A stretch of 64,000 bases of DNA from Haematobia irritans (GCF_050003625.1 NC_134397.1:194391063-194455062); one strand, 5' to 3'; positions 1 to 10,617 are shown, numbered from the stretch's first letter. The notes: a model not told the origin generated them from the sequence alone. A program made the numbers and translations.

Positions 1-73
1 AAAATTTCTCTCAGACCACCTGAGACTATTTTCTAAAGAAATTACTATAGAAAATTTCTCTCAGTCCATCTGA

Positions 74-369
74 GGTTAGGTTAGGTGGCAGCCCGATGTA
101 TCAGGCTCCTTATCACTGAGTGCCGCCCGATTCCATGTTAAGCTCAATGACAAGGGACCTCCTTTTTATAGCCGAGTCCGAACGGCGTTCCACATTGCAG
201 TGAAACCACTTAGAGAAGTTTTGAAACCCTCAGAAATGTCACCAGTATTACTGAGGTGGGATAATCCACCGCTGAAAAACTTTTTGGTGTTCGGTCGTAG
301 CAGGAAACGAACCCACGACCTTGTATATGCAAGGCGGGCATGCTAACCATTGCACCACGGTGGCTCCCC
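74..369 (-). mobile_element. tRNA-derived SINE, internally deleted copy
   Basis: In minus orientation the copy runs from a tRNA-like head (A-box-like and B-box GGTTCG-type motifs near 310-368) to a CCTAA-repeat tail at 74-85. Compared with the full copy at 2966-3317 it lacks about 50 bp, including the GTGGTATCACAATGGACTG segment. Possible 7-bp target duplication (ccatctg/ccatttg) in the surrounding minisatellite. Confidence 0.8.
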
Positions 370-815
370 ATTTGTGACCGTTTTCTATGGAAAATTTGTC
401 CTTGACCATCTGAGACTATTTTCTACAGAAAATTTCTTTCAGACCATTTGAAACTATTTGCTATAGAAAAATTTTCTCTGAACATCTGAGACTATTTTCT
501 ATAGAAAGTTTGAGACTATTTTCTATAAAGGATTTTATCTCAGGCCATTGTTCTATACAAAGAATTATATAAAATTTCTCTCAGATCATCTGAAGCTATT
601 TGCTGTAGAAAATTTCTCTCACACAAACTGAGACTATTTTCTAAAGAAAAAATGTCTCAGACCATAGGAGACTATTTTCTATAAAAAATTCTTTCAGACC
701 ATCTGAAACTATTTGCTATAGAAAATTTCTCTCAGACCATATGAGACTATTTTCTATAGAAAATTTCTCTTAGACCACCTAAAACAAATGTCAGTAGAAA
801 ATTTCTCTCAGAGCA

Positions 816-1406
816 TCCCAGCAAAAAATTTAGAAGTACTTCTAAAGGCACAACTTTAAAAGTACTTCCAAAAATGTTTTTCCAGAGATGTTCTTTATTT
901 TAACTATTCAGGAAGTTCTTTTAATTCAATTTTTTATAACTCGCTTTTTTCATACTTTTATAGGGCAATTTTAAAATTTTTTGTTTCAAATATTAGGATT
1001 AGGATTAATAAAATGGTAGAAATTATTTAAATTTAGTTGAAAAGATTTCTAAATTCATTCTAGAAAAAATGCGAAATTTTGAAAATATTTGAGGTCAAGG
1101 GTTTCAGACAAGCGTTAAATTGCATTAAAAATCACAAAAAAATTAACAAATAATTATTTGTCAAAATACCACAAATTTTTTTTAATTCACATCCAAAACA
1201 CTGAATTCGAATCACATCTAAAGAAGTGATGCATATTCAGTGCAGTACATCTAAAGAAGTGATGCATATTCAGTGCAACGGATGTTGAAATGGTGGACAT
1301 CCGTCCTATGACAAGCCCATGTTAAATTCATCGCGACAATTTTCCACCACTTCCGGATCCAAAATGAACATTTTCACTACTTTTTGGCGATGCTTTTTTC
1401 CTGGGA
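816..1406. mobile_element. MITE with TCCCAGCAAAA-type ends
   Basis: Begins tcccagcaaaaaa and ends ttttttcctggga, a short imperfect inverted repeat. The interior shares blocks (cgtcctatga-aagcccatg; acttccggatc) with a second copy at 8583-9471. It contains a perfect 33-bp direct duplication at about 1214-1279. No ORF; superfamily not assignable. Confidence 0.5.
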
Positions 1407-1690
1407 TATGAAACTATTTTCTTCAAAAAAAAATTCTATCAGACCATCTGAGACTGTTTTCTATAGTTGTTTCAGACAATCTGAGACCACTTTTCTATAG
1501 AAAATTTGTCTCAACTCATCTGAGAATATTTTCCGTAGAAAATTTTTCTCAGACTTTTTGCTATAGAAAACTTGTCTGAGACCATCTGAGCGTATTTTCT
1601 ACGGAAAAGTTCTTCATACCATCTGAGACAATATTCTATAAAAAAATTTATATCAGGTCATTTGAAATAATGTTCTATACACAGAATTAC

Positions 1691-2180
1691 TATTAAATGG
1701 AAATCTTGTTTACTTTTTCAAGGACATATTCTATGAACAATGGAATTCAGGACTTTTTTTGTATTATCAAATGAAAAATACTCCCCTCCTGTGGTGGAGA
1801 TAATAATGATCTTAAAGTTAATTTTATCAGCGCATAACCATTAAACACAACCATTAGCAAATTTTTTGTTCTATGCGATTAAGATTTGTTGTCATTGACC
1901 ATAAAATCCTCTAAGGTATACCAGGACACTTCAATCAAACTTATGGTGATATCTGAAATAAATGATGAATAAGGACATAAATCATTTTAGATCTTATCAA
2001 AAGAAACATGCAAAAAGAAACTGACAAACCAAAGAACTCATCAATAACAATGTGAAGAAAACATAGAAAAAGGCCTAAATTCAAGAGCAACTCCTCTTAG
2101 AATACCCATCAAGTGATTTCATAGACAGTTTCTCACACACAAGGGACAAATTAGAATGAAGAAAAACTAAGCAAAAGAAA
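1691..2180. other. unique-looking AT-rich DNA
   Basis: No ORF, tandem repeat or recognised element seen. Confidence 0.4.
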
Positions 2181-2289
2181 TAAAGGGTGATTGTTAAGAG
2201 CTTGATAACTTTTTTTAAAAAAAAAAACGCATAAAATTTGCAAAATCTCATCGGTTCTTTATTTGAAACGTTAGATTGGTCCATGACAT

Positions 2290-3371
2290 TTACTTTTTGA
2301 AGATAATTTCATTTAAATGTTGACCGCGGCTGCGTCTTAGGTGGTCCATTCGGAAAGTCCAATTTTGGGCAACTTTTTCGAGCATTTCGGCCGGAATAGC
2401 CCGAATTTCTTCGGAAATGTTGTCTTCCAAAGCTGGAATAGTTGCTGGCTTATTTCTGTAGACTTTAGACTTGACGTAGCCCCACAAAAAATAGTCTAAA
2501 GGCGTCAAATCGCATGATCTTGGTGGCCAACTTACCGGTCCATTTCTTGAGATGAATTGTTCTCCGAAGTTTTCCCTCAAAATGGCCATAGAATCGCGAG
2601 CTGTGTGGCATGTAGCGCCATCTTGTTGAAACCACATGTCAACCAAGTTCAGTTCTTCCATTTTTGGCAACAAAAAGTTTGTTAGCATCGAACGATAGCG
2701 ATCGCCATTCACCGTTACGTTGCGTCCAACAGCATCTTTGAAAAAATACGGTCCAATGATTCCACCAGCGTACAAACCACACCAAACAGTGCATTTTTCG
2801 GGATGCATGGGCAGTTCTTGAACGGCTTCTGGTTGCTCTTCACTCCAAATGCAGCAATTTTGCTTATTTACGTAGCCATTCAACCAGAAATGAGCCTCAT
2901 CGCTGAACAAAATTTGTCGATAAAAAAGTGGATTTTCTGCCAACTTTTCTAGGGCCCATTCATTGGGGAGCCACCGTGGTGCAATGGTTAGCATGCCCGC
3001 CTTGCATACACAAGGTCGTGGGTTCGATTCCTGCTTCGACCAAACACCAAACAGTTTTTCAGCGGTGGATTATCCCACCTCAGTAATGCTGGTGACATTT
3101 CTAAGGGTTTCAAAGCTTCTCTAAGTGGTTTCACTGCAATGTGGAACGCCGTTCGGACTCGGCTATAAAAAGGAGGTCCCTTGTCATTGAGCTTAACATG
3201 GAATCGGGCAGCACTCAGTGATAAGAGAGAAGTTCACCAATGTGGTATCACAATGGACTGAATAGTCTAAGTGAGCCTGATACATCGGGCTGCCACCTAA
3301 CCTAACCTAACCTAACCTAGGGCCCATTCACTGAAAATTCGACGTTGTGGCTCGTTAGTAAGTCTATTCAT
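2290..3371 (-). pseudogene. DD41D mariner transposase, N-terminally deleted and split by a SINE
   Basis: Catalytic part of an IS630-Tc1-mariner transposase. The family excises and inserts DNA at TA sites as a DDE/D nuclease. Visible motifs: ILFSDEAHF (first Asp), WFQQDGATCHTA (second Asp) and SCDLTPLDYFLWG. The last Asp lies 41 residues after the second, hence DD41D, the rosa-like class. The probable start is the ATG at complement 3369-3371 (MNRLTNEPQRR). Only about 35 residues then precede the first Asp motif, so the N-terminal helix-turn-helix region of roughly 140 residues is missing. A SINE at 2966-3317 interrupts codons near residue 27; removing it with one TSD copy restores a ~237-residue frame. 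The protein cannot be active without its DNA-binding domain. Confidence 0.85.
2966..3317 (+). mobile_element. full-length tRNA-derived SINE with 16-bp TSD
   Basis: 352 bp. The head is tRNA-like: TGGTGCAATGGTTAGCATG resembles an A box and GGTTCGATTCC is a perfect B box, so pol III transcription is likely. The body is about 200 bp. The 3' tail (about 3239-3317) matches the LINE tail at 28415-28490 and ends in (CCTAA)n. The target duplication tagggcccattcaTtg (2950-2965) / tagggcccattcaCtg (3318-3333) has one mismatch, showing a fairly recent insertion into the mariner transposase. Confidence 0.92.
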
Positions 3372-3486
3372 GATGAAATGTCAAAGCATACTGAGCATCT
3401 TTCTCTTTGACACCATGTCTGAAATCCCACGTGATCTGTCAAATACTAATGCATGAAAATCCTAACCTCAAAAGAATCACCCTTTA

Positions 3487-4068
3487 CTTATGCATTTGAT
3501 AAATTCATTAAGTTCTGCCGAAATTCGATAGAAAAAAAATCGTACAAAATGTCCATAATAAATGAACCGAAAAGACTTTAATTTCTCTGAAGCCTTAATA
3601 CATCATGTCCCTTCGCGTTACTGTTGACGGGAGAGGACTGAGGGTGGCAAATGCTGATGGAGATAAATTATAATTCAATTTTTGTCGAATGAGATATTTT
3701 CATGTTTTTGGTCACTGTCACATCGAATAAAATCACTTCATGACAGATGGGGGAAACTTACCATGATGCTCTATTCGAGAAAAAAGAATGGAATCTATTT
3801 TGCCCTCAACTGGATAGAGTTTGATTAACTAATCCAATAAAGGAAAGGGAAGGGAGGTGTAATCAAACATAAAAACAAGTGAACCTGTGTTACATGGGGT
3901 CGAGCAGAAATTCGTACACACCTCTCCTCTATAGAACACCCCTTGAACTTGAAAAAAAACGTTAGAATCGCCCATACGATTTTGCACAGATTGTGTTCAT
4001 TCGCTTATATATGAATTCAGTGGAGGGATGGAACGTAAAGAAAAATTAAATGACATTTCTAGTTTCAG
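3487..4068. other. unique-looking intergenic or intronic DNA
   Basis: No recognised element or ORF. Confidence 0.4.
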
Positions 4069-4191
4069 TCATAACAAGGAGTGATTGAAGGTATCGAATG
4101 CCTTCGAATGGTCCAGTAAAACAAGAAACCAAAACTTACCACGGTCTAAATCATTCCTTAAAACCTCCCACATACCTGTTAGGGTAGTGAG
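4069..4191 (-). pseudogene. LINE reverse transcriptase relic, part 2 (RT motif A)
   Basis: Minus-strand translation gives FLVLLDHSKAFDT, the RT motif A region of non-LTR retrotransposons. The metal-binding Asp is the one in SKAFD or in the preceding LLD. The coding sequence is abruptly stopped at 4191 by the insertion of TIR element copy A. It resumes at 7935 with RT finger-region sequence (NFRPGHNCLT). Too short and broken to encode a protein; clade uncertain. Confidence 0.7.
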
Positions 4192-4329
4192 CACGGTTGC
4201 TACTCGAGCCAAAAATAATCTACCAAAATTGGGAGAACATTTTACCAAAAAACTACCAAACAAAAAATATTATTTGTTAAAATTTTATTTCGATATAAAA
4301 TGTCATCAAAATTTTGTTAATTTTGTTAA

Positions 4330-4725
4330 AACGTTATTCCTATAGAAAATTTTGTCAAAATTTAATTTCTATAGAAAATTTTGTCAAAATTTTATTTCTA
4401 TAGAAAATTTTGTCAAAATTTTATTTCTATAGACAATTTTGTCAAAATTTTATTTCTATAGACAATTTTGTCAAAATTTTATTTCTATAGAAAATTTTCT
4501 CAGAATTTTATGTCTATAGACAATTTTGTCAAAATTTTATTTCTATAGAAAATTTTGTCAGAATTTTATGTCTATAGAAAAATTTGTCAAAATTTTATTT
4601 CTATAGACAATTTTGTCAACATTTTATTTCTATCGAAAATTTTGTTAACATTTTATTTCTATAGAAAATTTTGTCAAAATTTTATTTCTATAGAAACTTT
4701 TGTCAAAATTTTCTATAAAAATAAA
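4330..4725. repeat. 31-bp minisatellite (segment of copy A)
   Basis: Tandem units with core TTTCTATAGAAAATTTTGTC followed by AAAATTTTA, about 31 bp each. Each contains a perfect 12-bp palindrome TTTCTATAGAAA and two AAAATTTT palindromes. Confidence 0.95.
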
Positions 4726-4737
4726 ATTTGAACCTCC

Positions 4738-4860
4738 TACACTTGAACCTCCCGAAAAAGGGTTTGATAGTCGGCTACTGCCTAAACAAAAGAGATATGC
4801 TGGCAAATTTGTTTAGGCAGTAGCCGACTATCAAACCCTTTTTCGGGAGGTTCAAGTGTA
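4738..4860. repeat. 53-bp perfect inverted repeat (hairpin)
   Basis: Arms 4738-4790 and 4808-4860 are exact reverse complements over 53 bp with a 17-bp loop (about 4791-4807). The outer end reads tacacttgaacctcccg. Perfect identity suggests recent formation or purifying exchange between arms. It abuts the partial fold-back copy at 4861-5105. Confidence 0.9.
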
Positions 4861-5105
4861 GTTCACGTTGGGTTGAGTGAATTACCCGAATTTATTCTGA
4901 TAATTGGTTGATAGTTTTGCTGCAAGTAGAGGATGCTGATGAGGAATGTGGTAATTCCGAAACAGTTGTACATCCAACCATCTTGCAGTCTATAGGGCTT
5001 TGCCCAAATAATTTTGACAAGCATACTTTTCCTCTGTTGGTTAAGCTACACTTGTAGTTTAGTCAATGCATGGCTTTAAGCTGAGATAAAAAAAAACAAC
5101 AACAA
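4861..5105. mobile_element. partial copy of long-TIR fold-back element
   Basis: Shares aatttattctgataattgg, gctgcaagtagaggatgctg and ctacacttgtagtttagtca with the complete element at 7196-7631. It carries only the right arm; the left arm is missing and the 53-bp hairpin stands in its place. Confidence 0.7.
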
Positions 5106-7150
5106 TAAATTTTATTTCTATAGAAAATTTTATCAGAATTTTATTTCTATAGAAAATTATGTCAAAATTTTATTTCTATAGAAAATTTTGTCAACAATTT
5201 ATTTCTATAGAAAATTTTGTCAAAAATTTATTTGTAAAGAAAATTTTGTCAAAATTTTATTTGTAAAGAAAATTTTGTCAAAATTTTATTTCTATAGAAA
5301 ATTTCATCAAAATTTTATTTCTATAGAAAATTATGTCAAAATTTTATTTCTTTAGAAAATTGTGTCAAAAATTTATTTCTATAGAAAAATTTGTCAAAAT
5401 TCTATTTCTATAGACAATTTTGTTAAAATTTTATTTCGATCGAAAATTTTGTCAAAATTTTGTTTCTATAGAAAATTTAGTCAGAATTTTATATCTATAG
5501 AAAATTTTGTCAAAATTTTATTTCTATAGAAAATTTTGTCAAAATTTTATTTCTATAGAAAATATTGTCAAAATTTTTTTTCTATAGAAAATTTCATCCA
5601 AATTTTATTATTATAGACAATTTTGAAAATTTTGAAAAAATTTTATTTCTATACAAAATTTTATCAAAATTTTATTTCTATAGAAAGAATTGTCAAAAAT
5701 TTACTGCTATAGAAAATTTTGCCAAAACTTTATTCCTATAGAAAATAATTTCAAAATTTTATTTCTATAGAAATTAAATTCAAAATTTTATTTCTATAGA
5801 AAATTTTGTCAAAACTTTATTCCTATAGAAAATTATGTCAAAATTTATTTCTATAGAAAATTTTGTCGAAATGTTATTTCTATAGAAAATTTTGTCAAAA
5901 TTTTATTTCTATAGAAATTAAAGTCAAACTTTATGTCTATTCAAATTAAAGTCAAAATTTTATTTCTATAGAAATTAAAGTCAAAATTTTATTTCTGTAG
6001 AAAATTTTTGTCAAAATGTTATTGCGATAGAAAATTTTGAAAAAATTTTATTTCTATAGAAAATTTTGTCAAAATTTATTTTTATAGAAAATTTTGTCAA
6101 CAATTTATTTCTATAGAAAATTTGGAAAAATTTTATTTCTATAGAAAATTATGTCAAAATTTTATTTCTATAGAAAAATATGTCAAAATTTTATTTCTAT
6201 AGAAAATTTGGTCCACATTTTACTTGTACAGAAAATTGTGCAAAAATGTTATTTCTATAGAAAATTTTGTCAAAATTTTATTTCTATAGAAAATTTTGTC
6301 AAAATTTTATTTCTATAGAAAATTTTGTCAAAATTTCATTTCTATGGAAAATTTTGTCAAAATTTTATTTCTATAGACAATTTTGACAAAATTTTATTTC
6401 TATCGAAAATTTTGTCAAAATTTTATCACAATTTTATTTCTATAGAAAATTTTCTCAAAATTTTATTTCTATAGAAAATTTTGTCAACAATTTATTTCTA
6501 TAGAAAATTTTGTCAAAAATTTATTTCTAAAGAAAATTTTGTCAATATTTTATTTCTATAGAAAATTTCATCAAAATTTTATTTCTATAGAAAATTTTGT
6601 CAAAATTTTATTTCTATAGAAAATGTTGTCAACATTTTATTTCTATAGAAAATTATGTCAAAATTTTATTTCTTTAGAAAATTGTGACAAAATTTTATTT
6701 CTATAGAAAATTTTGTCAGAATTTTATTTCTATAGAAAAATTTGTCAAAATTATATTTCTATAGACAATTTTGTCAAAATTTTATTTCTATAGAAAATTT
6801 TGTCAAAATTTTATTTAAATAGAAAAAATTGTCAACATTTTATTTCTCTAGACAATTTTGTCAAAACTTTATTCCTATAGAAAATTATGTCAAAATTTTA
6901 TTTCTATAGAAATTAAAGTCAAAATTTTATTTCTATAGAAAATTTCGAAAAAATTTTATTTCTATAGAAAATTTTGAAAAAAAATTATTTCTATACAACA
7001 ATTTATTTCTATAGAAAATTTTGTCAAAATTTTATTTCTAAAGAACATTTTGTCAAACTTTTATTTCTATAGAAAATTTTGTCAATATTTCTAAATAAAA
7101 TTTTGTCAAAATTTTATTTCAATAGAAAATTTTGTCAAAATTTTATTTCT
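5106..7150. repeat. 31-bp minisatellite (main segment of copy A)
   Basis: About 65 imperfect units of the TTTCTATAGAAAATTTTGTCAAAATTTTA type. There are variants such as gaaattaaagtcaaaat (near 5910-5990 and 6910) and units with internal deletions. All same orientation. Confidence 0.95.
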
Positions 7151-7195
7151 TTTTGTTTTGTTATTGTTGGTTTTTTTCTTTAATCATTGTTGTTG

Positions 7196-7631
7196 TTTTT
7201 GATTTCAGCTTAAAACCATGCATTAACTAAACTACAAGTGTAGCTTAAGCAACAGAGGAAAATAATTTTTGTCAAATTTATTTGGGCAAAGCCCTATAGA
7301 CTGCAAGATGGTTGGATGGACGCACGTTGAACCTTCCTTATGCCGAAATAAATTCGTACAAACATATCTCTTTTCTTTGCCACCGTCAAGTGTGGTTCAC
7401 TTTTGGGCTTAGTGAATAGCCTGAATTTATTCTGATAATTGGTTGATAGTTGTGCTGCAAGTAGAGGATGCTGATGAGGAATGTGGTAATTCCGAAACGT
7501 GCGTCCATCCAACCATCATGCAGTCTATAGGCCTTTGCCCAAATAAATTTGACAAACATTCTTTTCCTCTGTTTGTTAAGCTACACTTGTAGTTTAGTCA
7601 ATGCATGGTTTTAAGCTGAAATCAATAACAA
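7196..7631. mobile_element. long-TIR fold-back element (~130-bp arms)
   Basis: Arms at about 7196-7326 and 7499-7631 are inverted copies at roughly 90% identity. Landmarks are actaaactacaagtgtagct and gcagtctatag. The central ~170 bp includes gataattggttgatagttg. No ORF. Partial copies of the same family lie at 4861-5105 and 55316-55348, always inside 31-bp minisatellite. Confidence 0.75.
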
Positions 7632-7934
7632 CATTAACATTTTATTTCTATAGAAAATTTTGTCAAAAGTTTCTTTATATAGGACATTTTGTCCACATTT
7701 TATTTCTATAGAAATTTTTGTCCACATTTTATTTCTACAGAAAATTTTGCCACAATTGTATTTTTTAGAAAATTTTGCCAAAATTTTATTTCTATAGAAA
7801 ATTTTGTCAAAATTTCTTTTCTCCTCTTTGCAAAATCTACCAAAACATAAAAAAATTCTACCAATCTACCAAACAGTAAAAAAATCTACCATTTTTGGTA
7901 GAACTCTACTAACAGTGGCAACCGTGATAGTGAG

Positions 7935-8180
7935 GCAATTGTGTCCGGGGCGAAAATTTGACTGTCTTGCCGATATTAAAAAAAATTGCGGTAAATTTGT
8001 TATCAAATTTTCGTGCAATAATTTCTCAAAATTGTTGGAGATTTTTGTGGGATATACGGCAGAATTGCTATTGGGGGATATTCTGTGACAGACTTGGGAA
8101 AAGGAATCACTTCACTATGATTCTTTCAACTCTTGGGTAAAGAGCTGCCGGTTAGAATCATGTTGTAATTGAATTCGCAC
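7935..8180 (-). pseudogene. LINE reverse transcriptase relic, part 1 (RT fingers)
   Basis: Minus-strand fragments read PPIAILPYIPQ and then SNFRPGHNCLT. These correspond to the RPISxLP and RPGHSxxTAL segments that precede motif A in LINE RTs. Frameshifts are present. The fragment is contiguous with 4069-4191 once copy A is removed. Confidence 0.6.
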
Positions 8181-8582
8181 TATTCCTGATTGTGTGGAAT
8201 TCATCCCTTAAAGCAGATATTTTGAATCGTTTCCATCTCATATAGGCGGTTTTGATTTTGCTGTTATATTATACGTCTCGTCCGTATAGGTACACAAGAG
8301 TGACAAAGGTAGAAAATGTTTCTATTAAGAAAAGTGACCTGTTTCTACGCTGTCTGACAATGATATACACATTCCCAGTCAATATTCGAGAAATGTTGTT
8401 CCAAGGCATCAATTCTTCAAACTCTCTATACGAATATTTTTGATTAAAAACTAAAAATCCTGCATCATGAAAATAAGATCGTTCTTGGAATAACATGAGG
8501 CTCGCAGCAGCTCATTTCTATTACAGACAAAGATCCAGCTATTAGCAGATGTATGATGTTAAGGTCTTTACAATAGACAGGC
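8181..8582. other. unassigned DNA, possible LINE remnant
   Basis: A plus-strand stretch about 8285-8440 translates to a peptide faintly like the C-terminal end of LINE ORF2s (VNIREMLF). Too weak to name. The rest is unrecognised. Confidence 0.2.
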
Positions 8583-9471
8583 ACAGCAAAAAAATTGGAA
8601 GTTGTTCCACAAACATTTCTTTTAAAGCGCATCCCCCATCAATTTTTTTCCACTTCCGATGCAATCCTCTTAGACAAGTCGTAGAAAGTACGGAATTAGG
8701 CCGTTTTAAGTGAAAATTTAAGTTTTGGAGACTTAGGTTAGGTGGTAGCCCGATGTATCAGGCTCACTTAGACTATTCAGTCCATTGTGATACCACATTG
8801 CCGATCTTCTCTCTTATCACTGAGTGCTGCCCATTCCATGGTAAGCTCAATCACAAGGGACCTCTTTTTTATAGCCGAGCCCGAACGGCGTTCCACATTG
8901 CAGTGAAACTACTTAGAGAAGCTTTGAAAACCTCAGAAATGTCACCAGCATTACTGAGGTGGGATAATCCATCGCTGAAAAACTTTTTGGTGTTCGGTCG
9001 AAGCAGGAATCGAACCCAAGACCTTGTGTATGAAATATTAGATTCATATCACAAACATTTTAATAGACGTTTTGATGCATAGTGTTCAATGGCGTTTGTG
9101 GCTGAGTGTGCTGTTATGGTGCCAACAGACCCAGATTCAATCCCCGATGGAATTTGTAAAAATTAGATAATAAAAAAATAATAGTTCAACAAAAATATCA
9201 GTATTTTTTGTTGCACTATTATGTTTTGTAATATAAAGTGAAATTGGAAAAAAATTTTTGTTTGTTAGTTTTTTTTTTTTTTAATTTCTTCATCCAAATG
9301 GACTTCCAAGGCACAACTTCTAAAGCAATGCAAAGAATCCAAAAAATGGAGTATTTCCGTCCTATGATAAGCCCATGTAAAATTCATTGGAAATGATCCA
9401 AGTTTGCTCTACTTCCGGATCACAAATTGGGGAATCAAACTACTTTTTTGCAAGCTCTTGTTTTGCTGGGA
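8583..9471. mobile_element. MITE related to 816-1406, with SINE inside
   Basis: Left end acagcaaaaaaattggaag, right end ttttgctggg. The right part repeats the blocks seen at 1300-1370 (cgtcctatga-aagcccatg, acttccggatc). Interrupted by the SINE at 8735-9032. A degenerate tRNA-like stretch lies at about 9095-9160 (gtggctgagtg, agattcaatccccg). Confidence 0.45.
8735..9032 (-). mobile_element. SINE copy lacking the tRNA head's 5' half
   Basis: CCTAA-type tail at 8735-8750 (as ggttaggtgg). Tail and body are complete up to the B box (atcgaaccc, about 9009-9017). The sequence stops at the anticodon-arm region, which is the 5' truncation expected for target-primed reverse transcription. Confidence 0.85.
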
Positions 9472-10600
9472 GACCTAAAGTTGACATTTCAAGTGAGAAA
9501 GGAGTGCTAGTCAACTATGGAAGATAAAGCGGACAAAACTCACGATGTCGTATTAACAAGTAATTGAAAGAGCTGATACATTTCCAAATAACGCTTGGGC
9601 CACATTCTGCACGGAATTTCGGGCATAAAAAGCTAACGAAGCAACGCCTGCCGACATTGCTCAAGATCAGGTCAAGAAGCACAATCGTTTGACAATATTT
9701 AAGCCAAATACAAAGTTCTTTCTGTATCGTTTCGTCACAGTCGATTAAATATTGAAGCATTGACAATCATCGAAGATCAAGTAATAGTTGAAACAATGGA
9801 TTACAAAAAAATCTCCATTTGTGCAAAATGTTGTTCGTCCTATTTTGTAAGTTAAGTACTTATGCGTCCTTTCTCCTCGTCTCCAGGAGTTAGGAACTGC
9901 AAGAACCCTGTAATTTTGACATCATTTGGTCTATTAAAAACTAATGCTTTAGTAAACACCGGCGATCAAGGAACAGTTGAAACAGGGAACTGCAAAAACT
10001 CTCCTGTTTTCCAATATTTTCATTTTGTTTTATAGGTACTTATCCCACCACTTCCTCGTATCCAAAAATTTGCTACAGCAAGAATCCCGTTCTTTCCTGA
10101 AAATTGTGAGTTAATCGGATAAATCGGACAAGAGGACCCTCCTACAAATCTATCTTTGAAATTGTTCGCTTGCTAGTTATACCAAATTCTGTTTTATTAA
10201 TTTTTTTCATTAGGGTGGAATTTTATGTGTCCACCCTAACATGCGAAATACGTTTGTGAACTTATCCATTTGGAAGACTTCATTATCATAATCAGAATTT
10301 CTTGTACAGTAGAAGGTCTCAATCTAAAAATCCACTTCTGTAACGTTGTCATCATACTCTTGCCTTACGACTATGCAATCAGAATTTTTGTTTCAATATT
10401 GAACCACAAAATAACCATGACATTCAGTACAAAGACATAGTGTTTCAGCTTCAATCCATACAATCCTGCATAATCTTCATGAGTGTGTATTATGAGAGAA
10501 TGGGCCGATATTGACTTTATCAATGAAGCAACAGTAAGAAGAAATTATGTTAATACATAATAAGTGCTGCTGAAGTACTATTACTGTCCTTAGAAAACAG
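9472..10600. other. unassigned DNA with an imperfect ~190-bp duplication
   Basis: Blocks starting gatcaagtaatagttgaaac (9775) and gatcaaggaacagttgaaac (9964) share several words over about 125 bp, including gtacttatgcgtcc versus gtacttatcccacc. No gene seen. Confidence 0.35.
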
Positions 10601-10617
10601 AAAGGACATGTAGATGA

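Larger units (their letters stand above)
1..1690. repeat. 38-bp minisatellite array, degenerate
   Basis: Imperfect tandem units of about 38 bp. Each joins a TTCTATAGAAAATTT core to a spacer containing CAGACCATCTGAG. The array is broken by a SINE (74-369) and a MITE (816-1406). The core is the same palindrome found in the 31-bp arrays further right, so the two satellites look related. No coding potential. Confidence 0.8.
2181..3486 (-). mobile_element. DD41D (rosa-like) mariner element, SINE-interrupted
   Basis: The ends AAAGGGTGATTGTTAAGAG (left) and, reverse-complemented, AAAGGGTGATTCTTTTGAG (right) form a ~19-bp inverted repeat flanked by TA at 2181-2182 and 3485-3486. The single transposase gene is on the minus strand. 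Once the SINE (2966-3317) and one target duplication are subtracted, the element is only about 0.94 kb. That is shorter than a full mariner and agrees with the missing N-terminal coding region. Confidence 0.8.
4192..7926. mobile_element. TIR element 'copy A' with minisatellite interior
   Basis: Left end CACGGTTGCTACTCGAGCC, right end GTGGCAACCGTG, so the terminal repeat is CACGGTTGCYAC. The flanks gtagtgag (4184-4191) and atagtgag (7927-7934) are an 8-bp target duplication with one mismatch, as expected for hAT superfamily transposition. The insertion point splits an RT ORF, which independently proves mobility. Subterminal DNA (aataatctaccaaaa at left, aaatctaccatttttggtag at right) is conserved in copies B, C, F and G. 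Between the ends is a 31-bp minisatellite plus fold-back sequences. It encodes no transposase, so it is non-autonomous. Confidence 0.8.

Noticed and set aside
3290..3319. Telomeric TTAGG repeat
   Set aside because: Only two to four units, always at the 3' end of SINE or LINE copies; not a telomeric tract.
4330..7150. Regular ~31-bp repeats that could be mistaken for a CRISPR array
   Set aside because: Units are contiguous with no unique spacers, there are no cas genes, and the sequence is clearly eukaryotic.
9095..9160. Third tRNA-derived SINE family
   Set aside because: Only loose A- and B-box similarity (gtggctgagtg, gattcaatccccg), one copy, no tail or TSD.
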